Shown one piece after another: positions 22,264-30,397 of a stretch of DNA of 33,272 nucleotides. The notes under the pieces were generated by a model, which worked only from the letters and a program-made list of their open reading frames with translations, was not told the DNA's origin and did not search any database. Numbering within the stretch: the stretch's first letter is position 1; each line of letters opens with the position of its first letter. The position numbers and the translations under genes were made by a program. The DNA is taken from the NCBI GenBank assembly GCA_016124795.1, contig WGNB01000073.1, forward strand, positions 1-33,272, in the 5' to 3' direction. Source of the stretch: Rhodopseudomonas sp. Lineage in GTDB: Bacteria > Pseudomonadota > Alphaproteobacteria > Rhizobiales > Xanthobacteraceae.

Positions 22264-23475
22264 ATGCTCAAGTCCGCCAAACTGGCGTTATTACTTTCGC
22301 TTGCGTGGTTTGCCGCTCCGGCTTCGGCCGAGCATAACGGCGTTATCCGGGTCGGCGTGATGAACGACATGTCGAGCGTCTATTCGGATTTCCAGGGCCC
22401 CGGCTCGGTGATCGCAGCCCAGCTCGCCGCCGAGGACTTCGCCAAAATATCAAAGCGCAAGGTCGAGATCCTCAGCGCCGACCATCAGAACAAGCCGGAC
22501 ATCGGCGCCGGCATCGCCAAGCGCTGGTTCGCGGTCGACGGCGTCGACATGATCGTCGACCTGCCGAATTCGGCGGTGGCGCTGGCGGTGTCGGTCATCG
22601 CTCGCGAGAACAACAAGGTCGCGATCGGCTCGGGCGCTGGCACGGCGGCTTTGACCGGCGCGCAGTGCTCGCCGAATTTCGTGCACTGGACCTATGACAC
22701 CTGGGCCTTCGGCCACGGCACCGCCAAGGGGCTGCTGGCCAAAGGCGCCAAGACCTTCTTCTTCATCACCGCCGACTACGCGTTCGGTCACGACCTCGAA
22801 AAGCAGGCCACCGACGAAATCAAGGCCAGCGGCGGCAAGGTGCTCGGCGCCGTGCGCCTGCCGCTCGGCACCAATGATTTCTCGTCGGCGCTGTTGCAGG
22901 CGCAGGCCTCGAAGGCCGACGTGATCCTGCTCGCCAATGCCGGCGGCGACACCGTCAACACCATCAAGCAGGCCGCCGACTTCAAAATCGGCGACAAACA
23001 GAAACTGGTGGCGCTGATCTTCGACCTGCAAAGCGTGCCGGCGATCGGCCTGAAGGCGGCGCAGGGGCTCGGCGCGATCAACGGCTGGTACTGGGACGAA
23101 AGCGACGGCGCGCGCGCCTTCGCCAAGCGCTATGCCGCGCGGCATCCGAAGAAGGCCTATCCCAACCACATGCAGGCCGGCGTCTATTCGGCGACGCTGG
23201 CCTACCTCAAGGCGGTCGACAAAGTCGGCTCACCGAACGACGGCAAGAAGGTGGTCGATGCGATGAAAGCGACGCCGTCGAACGACCCGGTCTACGGCAA
23301 GGTCGAAATTCGCGCCGACGGCCGCGCCATCCACCCGCTTTATCTGTTGCAGGTCAAAGCCCCGTCCGAATCGAAGGGCGACTGGGACCTGTTCAAGATC
23401 GTCGGCACCATCCCCGCCGATCAGGCATTCCGGCCGCTCGCCGATGGCGGCTGCCCGCTGGTCAAATCGAATTGA
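22264..23475 (+). CDS. ABC transporter periplasmic substrate-binding protein, aromatic/branched-chain type
   Basis: A 403-aa type I periplasmic binding protein of the LivK/CouP group. A Sec signal peptide covers residues 1-22 (MLKSAKLALLLSLAWFAAPASA), with cleavage before EHNG. The mature protein opens with IRVGVMNDMSSVYSDFQGPGS, the fold's first strand and loop, and carries two alpha/beta lobes. The AGGGAGGA ribosome site selects the ATG at 22264 over an earlier in-frame start. By similarity in style to the Rhodopseudomonas palustris phenylpropanoid-binding protein CouP, and by its position before hydroxycinnamate-type genes, it probably binds an aromatic acid. No ABC permease or ATPase gene lies nearby, so it must use components encoded elsewhere. 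Confidence 0.9.
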   Translation: MLKSAKLALLLSLAWFAAPASAEHNGVIRVGVMNDMSSVYSDFQGPGSVIAAQLAAEDFAKISKRKVEILSADHQNKPDIGAGIAKRWFAVDGVDMIVDLPNSAVALAVSVIARENNKVAIGSGAGTAALTGAQCSPNFVHWTYDTWAFGHGTAKGLLAKGAKTFFFITADYAFGHDLEKQATDEIKASGGKVLGAVRLPLGTNDFSSALLQAQASKADVILLANAGGDTVNTIKQAADFKIGDKQKLVALIFDLQSVPAIGLKAAQGLGAINGWYWDESDGARAFAKRYAARHPKKAYPNHMQAGVYSATLAYLKAVDKVGSPNDGKKVVDAMKATPSNDPVYGKVEIRADGRAIHPLYLLQVKAPSESKGDWDLFKIVGTIPADQAFRPLADGGCPLVKSN

Positions 23476-23526
23476 TGTCGGCGATTTGAGTTCAGTTGCG
23501 CGTTGACCGTTCCGACGACATGATCC

Positions 23527-23560
23527 CGCCGCTGCCGGCAAGCAAACGGCAGCGGCGTTT
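23527..23560 (+). terminator. Hairpin followed by T run, intrinsic-terminator-like
   Basis: CGCCGCTGCCG (23527-23537) and CGGCAGCGGCG (23547-23557) are perfect 11-bp arms around a 9-nt loop, followed by TTT. It lies 52 bp after the binding-protein stop and ends just 6 bp before the crotonase ribosome site. It could end the binding-protein transcript or attenuate read-through into the crotonase gene. Confidence 0.7.
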
Positions 23561-23566
23561 ACTTTG

Positions 23567-23572
23567 AAGGAG
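23567..23572 (+). promoter_or_regulatory. Ribosome-binding site that fixes the crotonase start
   Basis: AAGGAG lies 6 bp before GTG at 23579. An in-frame TTG at 23564 would place this ribosome site inside the coding region, so GTG 23579 is the better start. Confidence 0.8.
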
Positions 23573-23578
23573 ATCTCG

Positions 23579-24394
23579 GTGAGTTCGAGCGAGCAGACCA
23601 GTCCGTTGGCTATTTCGTTACCCGCTTCGCTGCATGGCGAGCGGCGCGGTAACGTCGCCGTCCTGACCCTGACAAGGCCGGAGAAGCGCAATGCGCTGAA
23701 CGATACCACCGTGCTCGGGCTCGAGACCTTCTTCACCTCGCTGCCGGACGACATCGCCGCCGCGGTAATTCATGGCGCCGGCGATCATTTTTCCGCCGGC
23801 CTCGATCTCAGCGAATTGCAGGAACGCGACATTCGGCAGGGCATTTCGCATTCCGGCCTATGGCATCGCGTGTTCGACAAGATCCAGTTCGGCAAGGTGC
23901 CGGTGGTGGCGGTGCTGCATGGCGCGGTGGTCGGCGGCGGCCTCGAACTGGCGGCCGCCTGCCACATCCGGGTCGCCGAACGCTCGACTTATTACGGACT
24001 GCCGGAAGGCAGCCGCGGCATTTACGTCGGCGGCGGCGGCTCGGTGCGGATTCCACGGCTGATCGGGGTCGCGCGGATGATGGACATGATGCTGACCGGC
24101 CGGACCTATTCCGCCGAGGACGGCCAGGCCATGGGGCTGTCGACTTATCTCACCGAGCCCGGCGACGGCCTGGCCAGGGGCCTCGCGCTGGCGCAGCGCA
24201 TCGCCGGCAATACCCGGCTGACCAATTTCGCGATCACCCATGTGCTGCCGCGGATCGCCGAAGTCGATCCGACCAGCGGCTATGCGGTCGAATCGCTGAT
24301 TTCCTCGATCGCGCAGGCCGACAGCGAGGCCAAGAATCGGCTCAACGCCTTCCTGGAAGGCCGCGCCAACAAAGTGACACGGCCGGAATCATAA
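23579..24394 (+). CDS. Crotonase-family enoyl-CoA hydratase
   Basis: A 271-aa crotonase-fold protein. The oxyanion-hole motif HFSAGLDLSEL is at 70-80 and GAVVGGGLELAAACHI at 115-130. Both catalytic glutamates of hydratases are present, Glu123 (GGGLELA) and Glu143 (GLPEGS), so a hydratase rather than an isomerase role is favoured. It should hydrate a cinnamoyl-type CoA ester; whether it also performs the retro-aldol step of feruloyl-CoA hydratase/lyase is not decided by sequence, but a thiolase, an SDR and a thioesterase downstream make the beta-oxidative route more likely. GTG start supported by AAGGAG. It is followed after 104 bp by an operator and the first ligase. Confidence 0.9.
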   Translation: MSSSEQTSPLAISLPASLHGERRGNVAVLTLTRPEKRNALNDTTVLGLETFFTSLPDDIAAAVIHGAGDHFSAGLDLSELQERDIRQGISHSGLWHRVFDKIQFGKVPVVAVLHGAVVGGGLELAAACHIRVAERSTYYGLPEGSRGIYVGGGGSVRIPRLIGVARMMDMMLTGRTYSAEDGQAMGLSTYLTEPGDGLARGLALAQRIAGNTRLTNFAITHVLPRIAEVDPTSGYAVESLISSIAQADSEAKNRLNAFLEGRANKVTRPES

Positions 24395-24448
24395 TTCGCC
24401 GGACGGCGGCCGGCGTCGCGTCTCTTGAGGCCGGCAGGCAAACCGCGT

Positions 24449-24471
24449 TATTGTTGTCGAAGACAACAATA
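24449..24471. promoter_or_regulatory. Perfect 23-bp palindromic operator, copy B
   Basis: TATTGTTGTC-GAA-GACAACAATA has perfect 10-bp arms and a 3-bp spacer. It shares the 9-bp arms of copy A (22137-22161). It ends 27 bp before the first ligase ATG. A promoter TTGAGG (24425-24430), 18-bp spacer, TATTGT (24449-24454) puts the -10 inside the palindrome, an arrangement that suits a repressor released by a pathway intermediate. Confidence 0.78.
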
Positions 24472-24498
24472 TCACAACAACAAGACCCTTGGGATGAA

Positions 24499-26379
24499 AT
24501 GCCTAACCCGACCCGACTGGCACAGCCGTCTTTAACGCCGCTGCGCGCCGTGCGCCTGGGCCGGCCCGAGGCCGTGCTCGACCGGCGTGACGACGGCGCC
24601 GTCGTCATCCGTGCGGCGCAGGCGATCGGCGACTATCACGACACGCTCGGCGCGGCGCTCGGCCATTGGGCCAAAGCCGCGCCCGATCGCGTGTTCCTCG
24701 CGCAACGCGACGCCAGCGGCGAATGGCGCAAACTGACCTACGCGCAGGTGCTCGATCAGGTCGAACGGATCGGCGCCGCGTTGTTGCGGCGCGGCCTGTC
24801 GCCCGACCGGCCGATCGTCATCGTCTCCGGCAACGGCATCGAACACGCGCTGCTGGCGCTCGCCGCCATGCATGTCGGCGTTCCCTATGCGCCGGTGTCG
24901 CCGGCCTATTCGCTGATGTCGAGCGACTTCGGCAAGCTGCGCATGATCATCGAACTGCTGACGCCGGGCATGGTCTTCGCCGCCGACGGGCTTGCCTTCG
25001 GTCGCGCGCTTTACGCCACGGTGCCGGACGAGATCGAACTGGTCGTCGCGCAGAACCCGCTTGGCGACCGGCCGACCACGCTGTTCGCCGATCTCGTTGG
25101 CGAAGCCGACGGCAGTGGCGTTACCGCCGCCCATGCGGCGCTGACGCCCGACACCATCGCCAAGTTCCTGTTCACCTCCGGCTCGACCGGCATGCCGAAA
25201 GCGGTGATCAATACCCACCGGATGCTGTGCTCGAACCAGGCGATGCTGCGGTCGGGCTTTCCCTTCGTGCTCGACGAGCCGCCGGTGGTCTGCGACTGGC
25301 TGCCGTGGAGCCACACCTTCGGCTCCAATCACAATTTCAATCTGGTGCTGACCAACGGCGGCTCGCTTTATATCGACGACGGCAATCCGACGCCGCCCGG
25401 CGTGCCGAAGACGGTGCGCAATCTGCGCGACGTCTCCCCGACGATCTATTTCAATGTGCCGAAGGGCTTCGAAGCGCTGATACCGCATTTCCGCGCCGAC
25501 GACGCCTTGCGCGAGAATTTCTTCTCGCGGCTGAAGGTGCTGTTCTATGCCGGCGCCGGTCTGAACCAGACCACCTGGGACGAACTGACGGAACTCGCGG
25601 TGCAAACCACCGGCGAACGCATCATCTTCGTGTCGTCGCTGGGGTCGACCGAAACCGCGCCGGCGGCGCTCGCCTGCACCTGGGATTCCGGCCGGCCCGG
25701 CAATATCGGCCTGCCCTTCCCCGGCGTCGAACTCAAGCTGGTGCCGAACAGCGGCAAGATGGAAGCGCGTCTGCGCGGACCGCACATCACGCCCGGCTAT
25801 TGGCGGCAAGATCAGCACACCAACGCCGCTTTCGACGACGAAGGCTTCTACAAGATCGGCGACGCGCTGAAATTCGCCAACCCCGACGACCCCGGGGAAG
25901 GCCTGTTGTTCGACGGCCGTATTGCCGAGGACTTCAAGCTGTCGACCGGCACCTGGGTCAGCGTCGGACCGCTGCGTGGCCGCTTCATCGACCATTGCGC
26001 GCCTTATGTCCGCGACGTGGTCTTCGCCGGCGCCGACCGCGACGATCTCACCGCGTTGGTGTTCCCCGACATTGAGGCCTGCCGCAAACTCGCCGGCCTG
26101 CCGGCCGAGGCCAGCGTCGACGCCGTGCTGGCCTCGCACGCGGTGCGCGCCACCTTCGCCGCGCTGCTCAGCCGGCTCGCCGCTGACAGTCAGGGCTCGT
26201 CGACCCGGGTGATGCGCATCATCCTGATGGCCGACCCGCCGTCGCTCGACAAAGGCGAAATGACCGACAAGGGTTCGATCAACCAGCGCGCGGTGCTGGC
26301 CAGCCGCGCGGCGCTGGCCGAGCAGCTTTATGCCGAGCCGATGCCCGATGCGGTGATCGCCGCAAGTCAGGAGCGTTGA
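24499..26379 (+). CDS. Feruloyl-CoA synthase-like acyl-CoA ligase, copy 1
   Basis: A 626-aa ANL-superfamily adenylate-forming enzyme. The phosphate-binding motif FTSGSTGMPK is at 225-234. Further motifs are GSTE (in SLGSTETAPA), YKIGDALKF, and DGRIAEDFKLSTGTWV in place of the usual DR.K hinge. The C-terminal DKGEMTDKGSINQR carries the likely catalytic Lys591. This C-terminal pattern and DFKL hinge are characteristic of the feruloyl-CoA synthase group. It would activate ferulate, p-coumarate or a related acid with ATP and CoA in the cytosol. The frame stays open far upstream through the crotonase gene, but that is another frame of it; the ATG at 24499 after operator copy B is the start. The acyl pocket region reads WLPWSHTFGSNHNFN, different from copy 2. 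Confidence 0.9.
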   Translation: MPNPTRLAQPSLTPLRAVRLGRPEAVLDRRDDGAVVIRAAQAIGDYHDTLGAALGHWAKAAPDRVFLAQRDASGEWRKLTYAQVLDQVERIGAALLRRGLSPDRPIVIVSGNGIEHALLALAAMHVGVPYAPVSPAYSLMSSDFGKLRMIIELLTPGMVFAADGLAFGRALYATVPDEIELVVAQNPLGDRPTTLFADLVGEADGSGVTAAHAALTPDTIAKFLFTSGSTGMPKAVINTHRMLCSNQAMLRSGFPFVLDEPPVVCDWLPWSHTFGSNHNFNLVLTNGGSLYIDDGNPTPPGVPKTVRNLRDVSPTIYFNVPKGFEALIPHFRADDALRENFFSRLKVLFYAGAGLNQTTWDELTELAVQTTGERIIFVSSLGSTETAPAALACTWDSGRPGNIGLPFPGVELKLVPNSGKMEARLRGPHITPGYWRQDQHTNAAFDDEGFYKIGDALKFANPDDPGEGLLFDGRIAEDFKLSTGTWVSVGPLRGRFIDHCAPYVRDVVFAGADRDDLTALVFPDIEACRKLAGLPAEASVDAVLASHAVRATFAALLSRLAADSQGSSTRVMRIILMADPPSLDKGEMTDKGSINQRAVLASRAALAEQLYAEPMPDAVIAASQER

Positions 26380-26403
26380 TGCCGGGGCACCGCTATCGCT
26401 TAT

Positions 26404-26510
26404 GGTCATTCCGGGACACGCCGCAGGCGTGGACCCGGAATCCGGACCATAGTTCGGAACCCCCATCTGGATTCCGGGTTCGCGCGCGCGGCGCGCGCCC
26501 CGGAATGACC
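26404..26510. repeat. Composite inverted intergenic repeat between the two ligase genes
   Basis: Outer arms GGTCATTCCGGG (26404-26415) and CCCGGAATGACC (26499-26510) are perfect. Inner arms CCCGGAATCC and GGATTCCGGG are also inverted. Same family as 8-111. It ends 11 bp before the copy 2 ligase start, so it forms most of that gene's leader and may influence its translation. Confidence 0.8.
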
Positions 26511-26521
26511 GGAGCGAATTA

Positions 26522-28375
26522 ATGGCCCAGCCCGTCCACGCCGATCGAACCGTTCCCCTGCGCCAGGTCGCGCTCGGGCCGCAGGACGTCATCGTCGAGC
26601 GCCGCGCCGACGGCTGCATCCTGCTGCGCTCGCCGCAACCGCTCGGACCTTATCCCGACAAGCTGACCGAGCGGCTGACGCACTGGGCCAGCACCGCGCC
26701 CGACCGCGTGCTGTTCGCGCAACGCGACGCCGCCGGCGACTGGCGCAAGGTCACTTACGCGCAGGCGCTCGACCGCGCCCGCGCCATCGGCCAGGCATTG
26801 CTGGAGCGCAAGCTGTCGCCGGACCGGCCGATCGCGATTTTGTCCGGCAACGATATCGAGCACGCCTTGCTCGGCCTCGGCGCGATCTATGCCGGCATTC
26901 CCTACGCGCCGATCTCGCCGGCCTATTCGCTGGTGTCGACCGATTTCGGCCGGCTGCGCTCGATCTTCGAACTGATCACGCCGGGACTGGTCTTTGCCGC
27001 CGACGGCGAAAGCTTCGCGCGCGCGTTGACCGCGGTGGTGCCGGACGATGTCGAAATCGTCGTGACGAAAAATCCACCGCCGAACCGCGCCGCGACCTTG
27101 TTCGCCGACCTGAAGGCGACACCGACCGCCGCGATCGACGCCGCTCACGACGCCGTCGGCCCCGACACCATCGCCAAGTTCCTGTTCACCTCGGGTTCGA
27201 CCGGCATTCCGAAATGCGTCATCAACACCCAGCGGATGTGGTGTTCCAACCAGGTGATGTTGCGTCAGGCGCTCGCCTTCATGCAAAGCGAGCCGCCGGT
27301 GATCGTCGACTGGGCGCCGTGGCACCACACCGCCGGCGGCAATCACGATGTCGGCCTCGTCATCTATAATGGCGGCACATTTTATATCGACGACGGCAAG
27401 CCGATGCCGGGCGCCATCGACGAGACCGTCAGGAACCTGAGCGAAGTCGCCACTACCTGGTACTTCACCGTGCCGAAGGGCTTCGAGGCGCTGCTGCCTT
27501 TCCTGCGCAACGACGAGAAACTGCGCCGCACCTTCTTCAGCCGGGTCAAGATGCTGTGGTTTGCCGGCGCGGCGCTGGCGCAGCATGTGTTCGACGACAT
27601 TCAGGATCTGGCCGCGCAGGCCTGCGGCGAACGCATCCTGTTCTCGACCGGCTTCGGCTCGACCGAAACCGCGCCCTTCGCGCTCGCCCGCACCTGGCCG
27701 GCGGAAAATGCCGCCAATATGGGCCTGCCAGCCGCCGGCATGGAACTGAAGCTGGTGCCGAACGAAGGCAAGCTCGAGGCGCGGGTGCGCGGTCCCAACA
27801 TCACGCCCGGCTATTGGCGGCAACCGCATTACACCGCGCAGGCCTATGACGAGGAAGGCTTCTACAAACTCGGCGACGCTTTCAAATTCGCCGATCCGAA
27901 CGATCCGAAGCAGGGCCTGCTGTTCGACGGCCGCATCGCCGAAGACTTCAAGCTGGCGACCGGCACCTGGGTTCATGTCGGTCCGTTGCGCGCGCGCTTC
28001 ATCGACCATTGCGCGCCTTACGTCCGCGATGTCGTGATCGCCGGCGCCGACCGCGACGACATCGCCGTACTGGTGTTTCCCAATATCGACGCCTGCCGCG
28101 CCTTGTGCGGCGACGCCGCCGCCGATGTGCTGAACCATCCCAAGCTGCGCGCGCATTTCACCGAGCTGCTAACCGGCATGGCGCGGGTATCGACCGGCTC
28201 GTCGACCAAGATCTGCCGTGCCCTGCTGATGGAAGAGCCGCCGTCGCTCGACCGCGCCGAGATGACCGACAAGGGTTCTATCAACCAGCGCGCAGTGCTG
28301 ACCCAGCGCAAGGCGCTGGTCGAGATGCTGTATGCCGATACGCCGTCGCCGGCGATCATTCGAATCGAGGAGTAA
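26522..28375 (+). CDS. Feruloyl-CoA synthase-like acyl-CoA ligase, copy 2
   Basis: A 617-aa paralogue of the preceding ligase with the same motif order: FTSGSTGIPK (222-231), GSTETAPF, YKLGDAFKF, DGRIAEDFKLATGTWV, and the C-terminal EMTDKGSINQRAV with its conserved lysine. The presumed acyl-pocket stretch reads WAPWHHTAGGNHDVG where copy 1 has WLPWSHTFGSNHNFN, so the pair probably differs in aromatic substrate. The start follows a dispersed repeat, with no strong ribosome site visible. The stop is 4 bp before the thiolase start, so this gene is coupled to the downstream thiolase, SDR, methyltransferase and thioesterase genes. Confidence 0.91.
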   Translation: MAQPVHADRTVPLRQVALGPQDVIVERRADGCILLRSPQPLGPYPDKLTERLTHWASTAPDRVLFAQRDAAGDWRKVTYAQALDRARAIGQALLERKLSPDRPIAILSGNDIEHALLGLGAIYAGIPYAPISPAYSLVSTDFGRLRSIFELITPGLVFAADGESFARALTAVVPDDVEIVVTKNPPPNRAATLFADLKATPTAAIDAAHDAVGPDTIAKFLFTSGSTGIPKCVINTQRMWCSNQVMLRQALAFMQSEPPVIVDWAPWHHTAGGNHDVGLVIYNGGTFYIDDGKPMPGAIDETVRNLSEVATTWYFTVPKGFEALLPFLRNDEKLRRTFFSRVKMLWFAGAALAQHVFDDIQDLAAQACGERILFSTGFGSTETAPFALARTWPAENAANMGLPAAGMELKLVPNEGKLEARVRGPNITPGYWRQPHYTAQAYDEEGFYKLGDAFKFADPNDPKQGLLFDGRIAEDFKLATGTWVHVGPLRARFIDHCAPYVRDVVIAGADRDDIAVLVFPNIDACRALCGDAAADVLNHPKLRAHFTELLTGMARVSTGSSTKICRALLMEEPPSLDRAEMTDKGSINQRAVLTQRKALVEMLYADTPSPAIIRIEE

Positions 28376-28379
28376 CAAC

Positions 28380-29627
28380 GTGACCAGCAAGACCAGCGGC
28401 CTGAGCGCGTCATTCAAGGACGCCGTGCTGATCGACGGCGTCCGCACGCCCTTCGCCGACTATAACGGCGCGCTCGCCGCCATCTCGCCGATCGATCTCG
28501 GCATCAAGGCGGCGCGCGCGGTGTTCCAGAAAGCCGGCGTGTCGCCGGACGACGTCGGCACCGTCGTCGCCGGCAACATGGCGCAGGCCAGCTTCGACGC
28601 CTACATGCTGCCGCGTCATATCGGGCTCTATGCCGGCGTGCCGCAACAGACGCCGGCCCATCTCGTGCAGCGGGTCTGCGGCACCGGCATCGAAGTGCTG
28701 GCGCAAGCCTCCGACGCGATTTCGCTCGGGCGCGCCGAACTGGCGCTATGCGTCGGCACCGAAAGCATGAGCCGCAATCCGGTCGCGTCCTATACCAGCC
28801 GCGGCGGTTTCCGCATGGGCCAGGTCGAGTTCAAGGACTTCCTCTGGGAAGCGCTGATGGACCCGGCCTGCGGCCTCGACATGGGCGGCACCGCCGAGAA
28901 CCTGGCGCGGCGCTATCAGATCACCCGCGCCGAAGTCGACGACTTCGCGGCCCGATCGTTCTCGCGCGCCGTCGAGGCACAGAAGAGCGGCTTCCTAGCC
29001 GGCGAGATCGCGCCGGTCGCGTCGGAAACGTTCGAGATCGATGGCCTGAAGAATCGCGGCATCAAGATCAAGGATTCGATCGACGCCGACGGTCATGTCC
29101 GGCCGTCGACCTCCGAACAGCTTGCCAAGATCAGGCCGGCTTTCGGCGGCGTGCAGACCGGCGGCAATTCGTCGGCCATCGTCGATGGCGCTGGCGCGAT
29201 TCTGGTCGGCAGCGCCGATTACGCGCGCAAACACGGCAAGAAGCCGCTGGCGCGCATCCTCTGCGCCGCGGCCGTCGGCGTGCCGCCAGAAATCATGGGC
29301 ATCGGTCCGGTGCCGGCGATCAAGGCGGTGCTCGACCAGGCCGGGCTCAAGCTCGACCAGATCGGCCGCTTCGAGATTAACGAAGCCTTCGGCGCCCAGG
29401 TGATGGCCTGCGCCCGCGAACTCGGCCTCGACGAGGACAAGCTCAACGTCAATGGCGGCGCGATCGCCATCGGCCATCCGCTCGGCGCCACCGGCATTCG
29501 CCTGACCCTGACGCTGGCCCGCGAACTTCAACGCGCGAATTTGCGCTATGGTATTTCATCGGCCTGTATCGGCGGCGGACAAGGCATCGCGATGCTGATC
29601 GAGAATATGGAAGCAAAGGCGAACTAG
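28380..29627 (+). CDS. Thiolase family protein (beta-ketoacyl-CoA thiolase)
   Basis: A 415-aa thiolase. The nucleophile is Cys100 in LVQRVCGTGIEVL, with His366 (AIGHPLG) and Cys396 (SACIGGGQG) completing the triad. The nucleophile loop reads VCGTG instead of the common LCASG/NCGSG, marking a divergent branch from the PcaF-like thiolase elsewhere in the window. The start is GTG at 28380, preceded by GAGGAG, which lies in the end of the ligase gene. It is expected to split a 3-oxo-3-arylpropionyl-CoA into acetyl-CoA and an aroyl-CoA such as vanilloyl- or 4-hydroxybenzoyl-CoA. This role is inferred from the ligase, hydratase, SDR and thioesterase around it. Confidence 0.92.
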   Translation: MTSKTSGLSASFKDAVLIDGVRTPFADYNGALAAISPIDLGIKAARAVFQKAGVSPDDVGTVVAGNMAQASFDAYMLPRHIGLYAGVPQQTPAHLVQRVCGTGIEVLAQASDAISLGRAELALCVGTESMSRNPVASYTSRGGFRMGQVEFKDFLWEALMDPACGLDMGGTAENLARRYQITRAEVDDFAARSFSRAVEAQKSGFLAGEIAPVASETFEIDGLKNRGIKIKDSIDADGHVRPSTSEQLAKIRPAFGGVQTGGNSSAIVDGAGAILVGSADYARKHGKKPLARILCAAAVGVPPEIMGIGPVPAIKAVLDQAGLKLDQIGRFEINEAFGAQVMACARELGLDEDKLNVNGGAIAIGHPLGATGIRLTLTLARELQRANLRYGISSACIGGGQGIAMLIENMEAKAN

Positions 29628-29628
29628 C

Positions 29629-30390
29629 ATGGATATCAAGGGACAGGCGGCCATCGTCACCGGCGGCGCATCCGGCCTTGGGGCCGCGACCGCGCGCGCG
29701 CTGGCCGCGGCCGGCGCCAAGGTGGCGCTCTTCGACGTCAATGCCAAGGCGGCCGCCGAGGTCGCGATCGACATCAACGGCATCGCGGTGACCTGCGACG
29801 TCGCCGACAGCGCCAGCGCCGAGGCCGCGATCAAGCGCGCCACCGCCGATCACGGGCCGGCGCGCATTCTGGTCAATTGCGCCGGCGTCGGTCCCGCCAA
29901 ACGCATCGTCGGCCGCGACGGACCGATGCCGCTCGCCGATTTCGAGCGCGTCATTCGCATCAACCTGATCGGCACCTTCAACATGATGCGGCTGGTCGCC
30001 GCCGACATGCAGAAGCTCGAACCCTTCGCCGACGGCGAGCGCGGGCTGATCGTCTCGACCGCCTCGGTCGCGGCCTATGAAGGTCAGGTCGGGCAGTCGG
30101 CCTATGCCTCGTCGAAGGGCGGCGTCGCGGCGCTGACCATGCCGGCGGCGCGCGAATTCGCGCAGTTTGGCATTCGCGTGATGGCGATCGCGCCCGGCAT
30201 CTTCGCCACGCCGATGCTGACCGCGCTGCCGCAGGAAACCCAGGATTCGCTCGGCGCGTCGGTGCCGTTCCCGAAGCGGCTCGGCCTACCCGACGAATAC
30301 GCCAAGCTGGTGCTGCACTGTATTCACAACACCTATCTCAACGGCGAGGTCATCCGGCTCGACGGCGCGCTGCGGATGCCGCCGCGCTAG
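29629..30390 (+). CDS. SDR-family 3-hydroxyacyl-CoA dehydrogenase
   Basis: A 253-aa short-chain dehydrogenase close in pattern to type II 3-hydroxyacyl-CoA dehydrogenase (HSD17B10-like). The cofactor loop TGGASGLG is at 11-18. Asp36 at the end of the second strand (LFDVN) points to NAD rather than NADP. NCAGVG is at 83-88. The catalytic residues are Ser146, Tyr159 and Lys163 (YASSK). It would oxidise the 3-hydroxy-3-arylpropionyl-CoA formed by the crotonase, giving the thiolase substrate. It starts 1 bp after the thiolase stop and ends 7 bp before the methyltransferase gene, so it is firmly inside the operon. Confidence 0.93.
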   Translation: MDIKGQAAIVTGGASGLGAATARALAAAGAKVALFDVNAKAAAEVAIDINGIAVTCDVADSASAEAAIKRATADHGPARILVNCAGVGPAKRIVGRDGPMPLADFERVIRINLIGTFNMMRLVAADMQKLEPFADGERGLIVSTASVAAYEGQVGQSAYASSKGGVAALTMPAAREFAQFGIRVMAIAPGIFATPMLTALPQETQDSLGASVPFPKRLGLPDEYAKLVLHCIHNTYLNGEVIRLDGALRMPPR

Positions 30391-30397
30391 ACGCATC

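Noticed and set aside
23860-24498. A 213-codon upstream extension of ligase copy 1, suggesting a crotonase-ligase fusion
   Set aside because: The extension reads the crotonase gene out of frame and is Arg/Gly-rich; an operator and a leader lie between the genes, so the ligase starts at 24499.
24532-26619. A 695-codon minus-strand open frame opposite ligase copy 1, and a similar one (26519-28156) opposite copy 2
   Set aside because: Both are antisense to well-conserved ANL enzymes. Their mutual resemblance only mirrors the paralogy of the sense genes.
28380-29627. Calling the second thiolase another pcaF
   Set aside because: Its nucleophile loop (RVCGTGIEVL) and overall sequence differ from the PcaF-like protein, and it is coupled to ligase, SDR and thioesterase genes rather than to pca genes.
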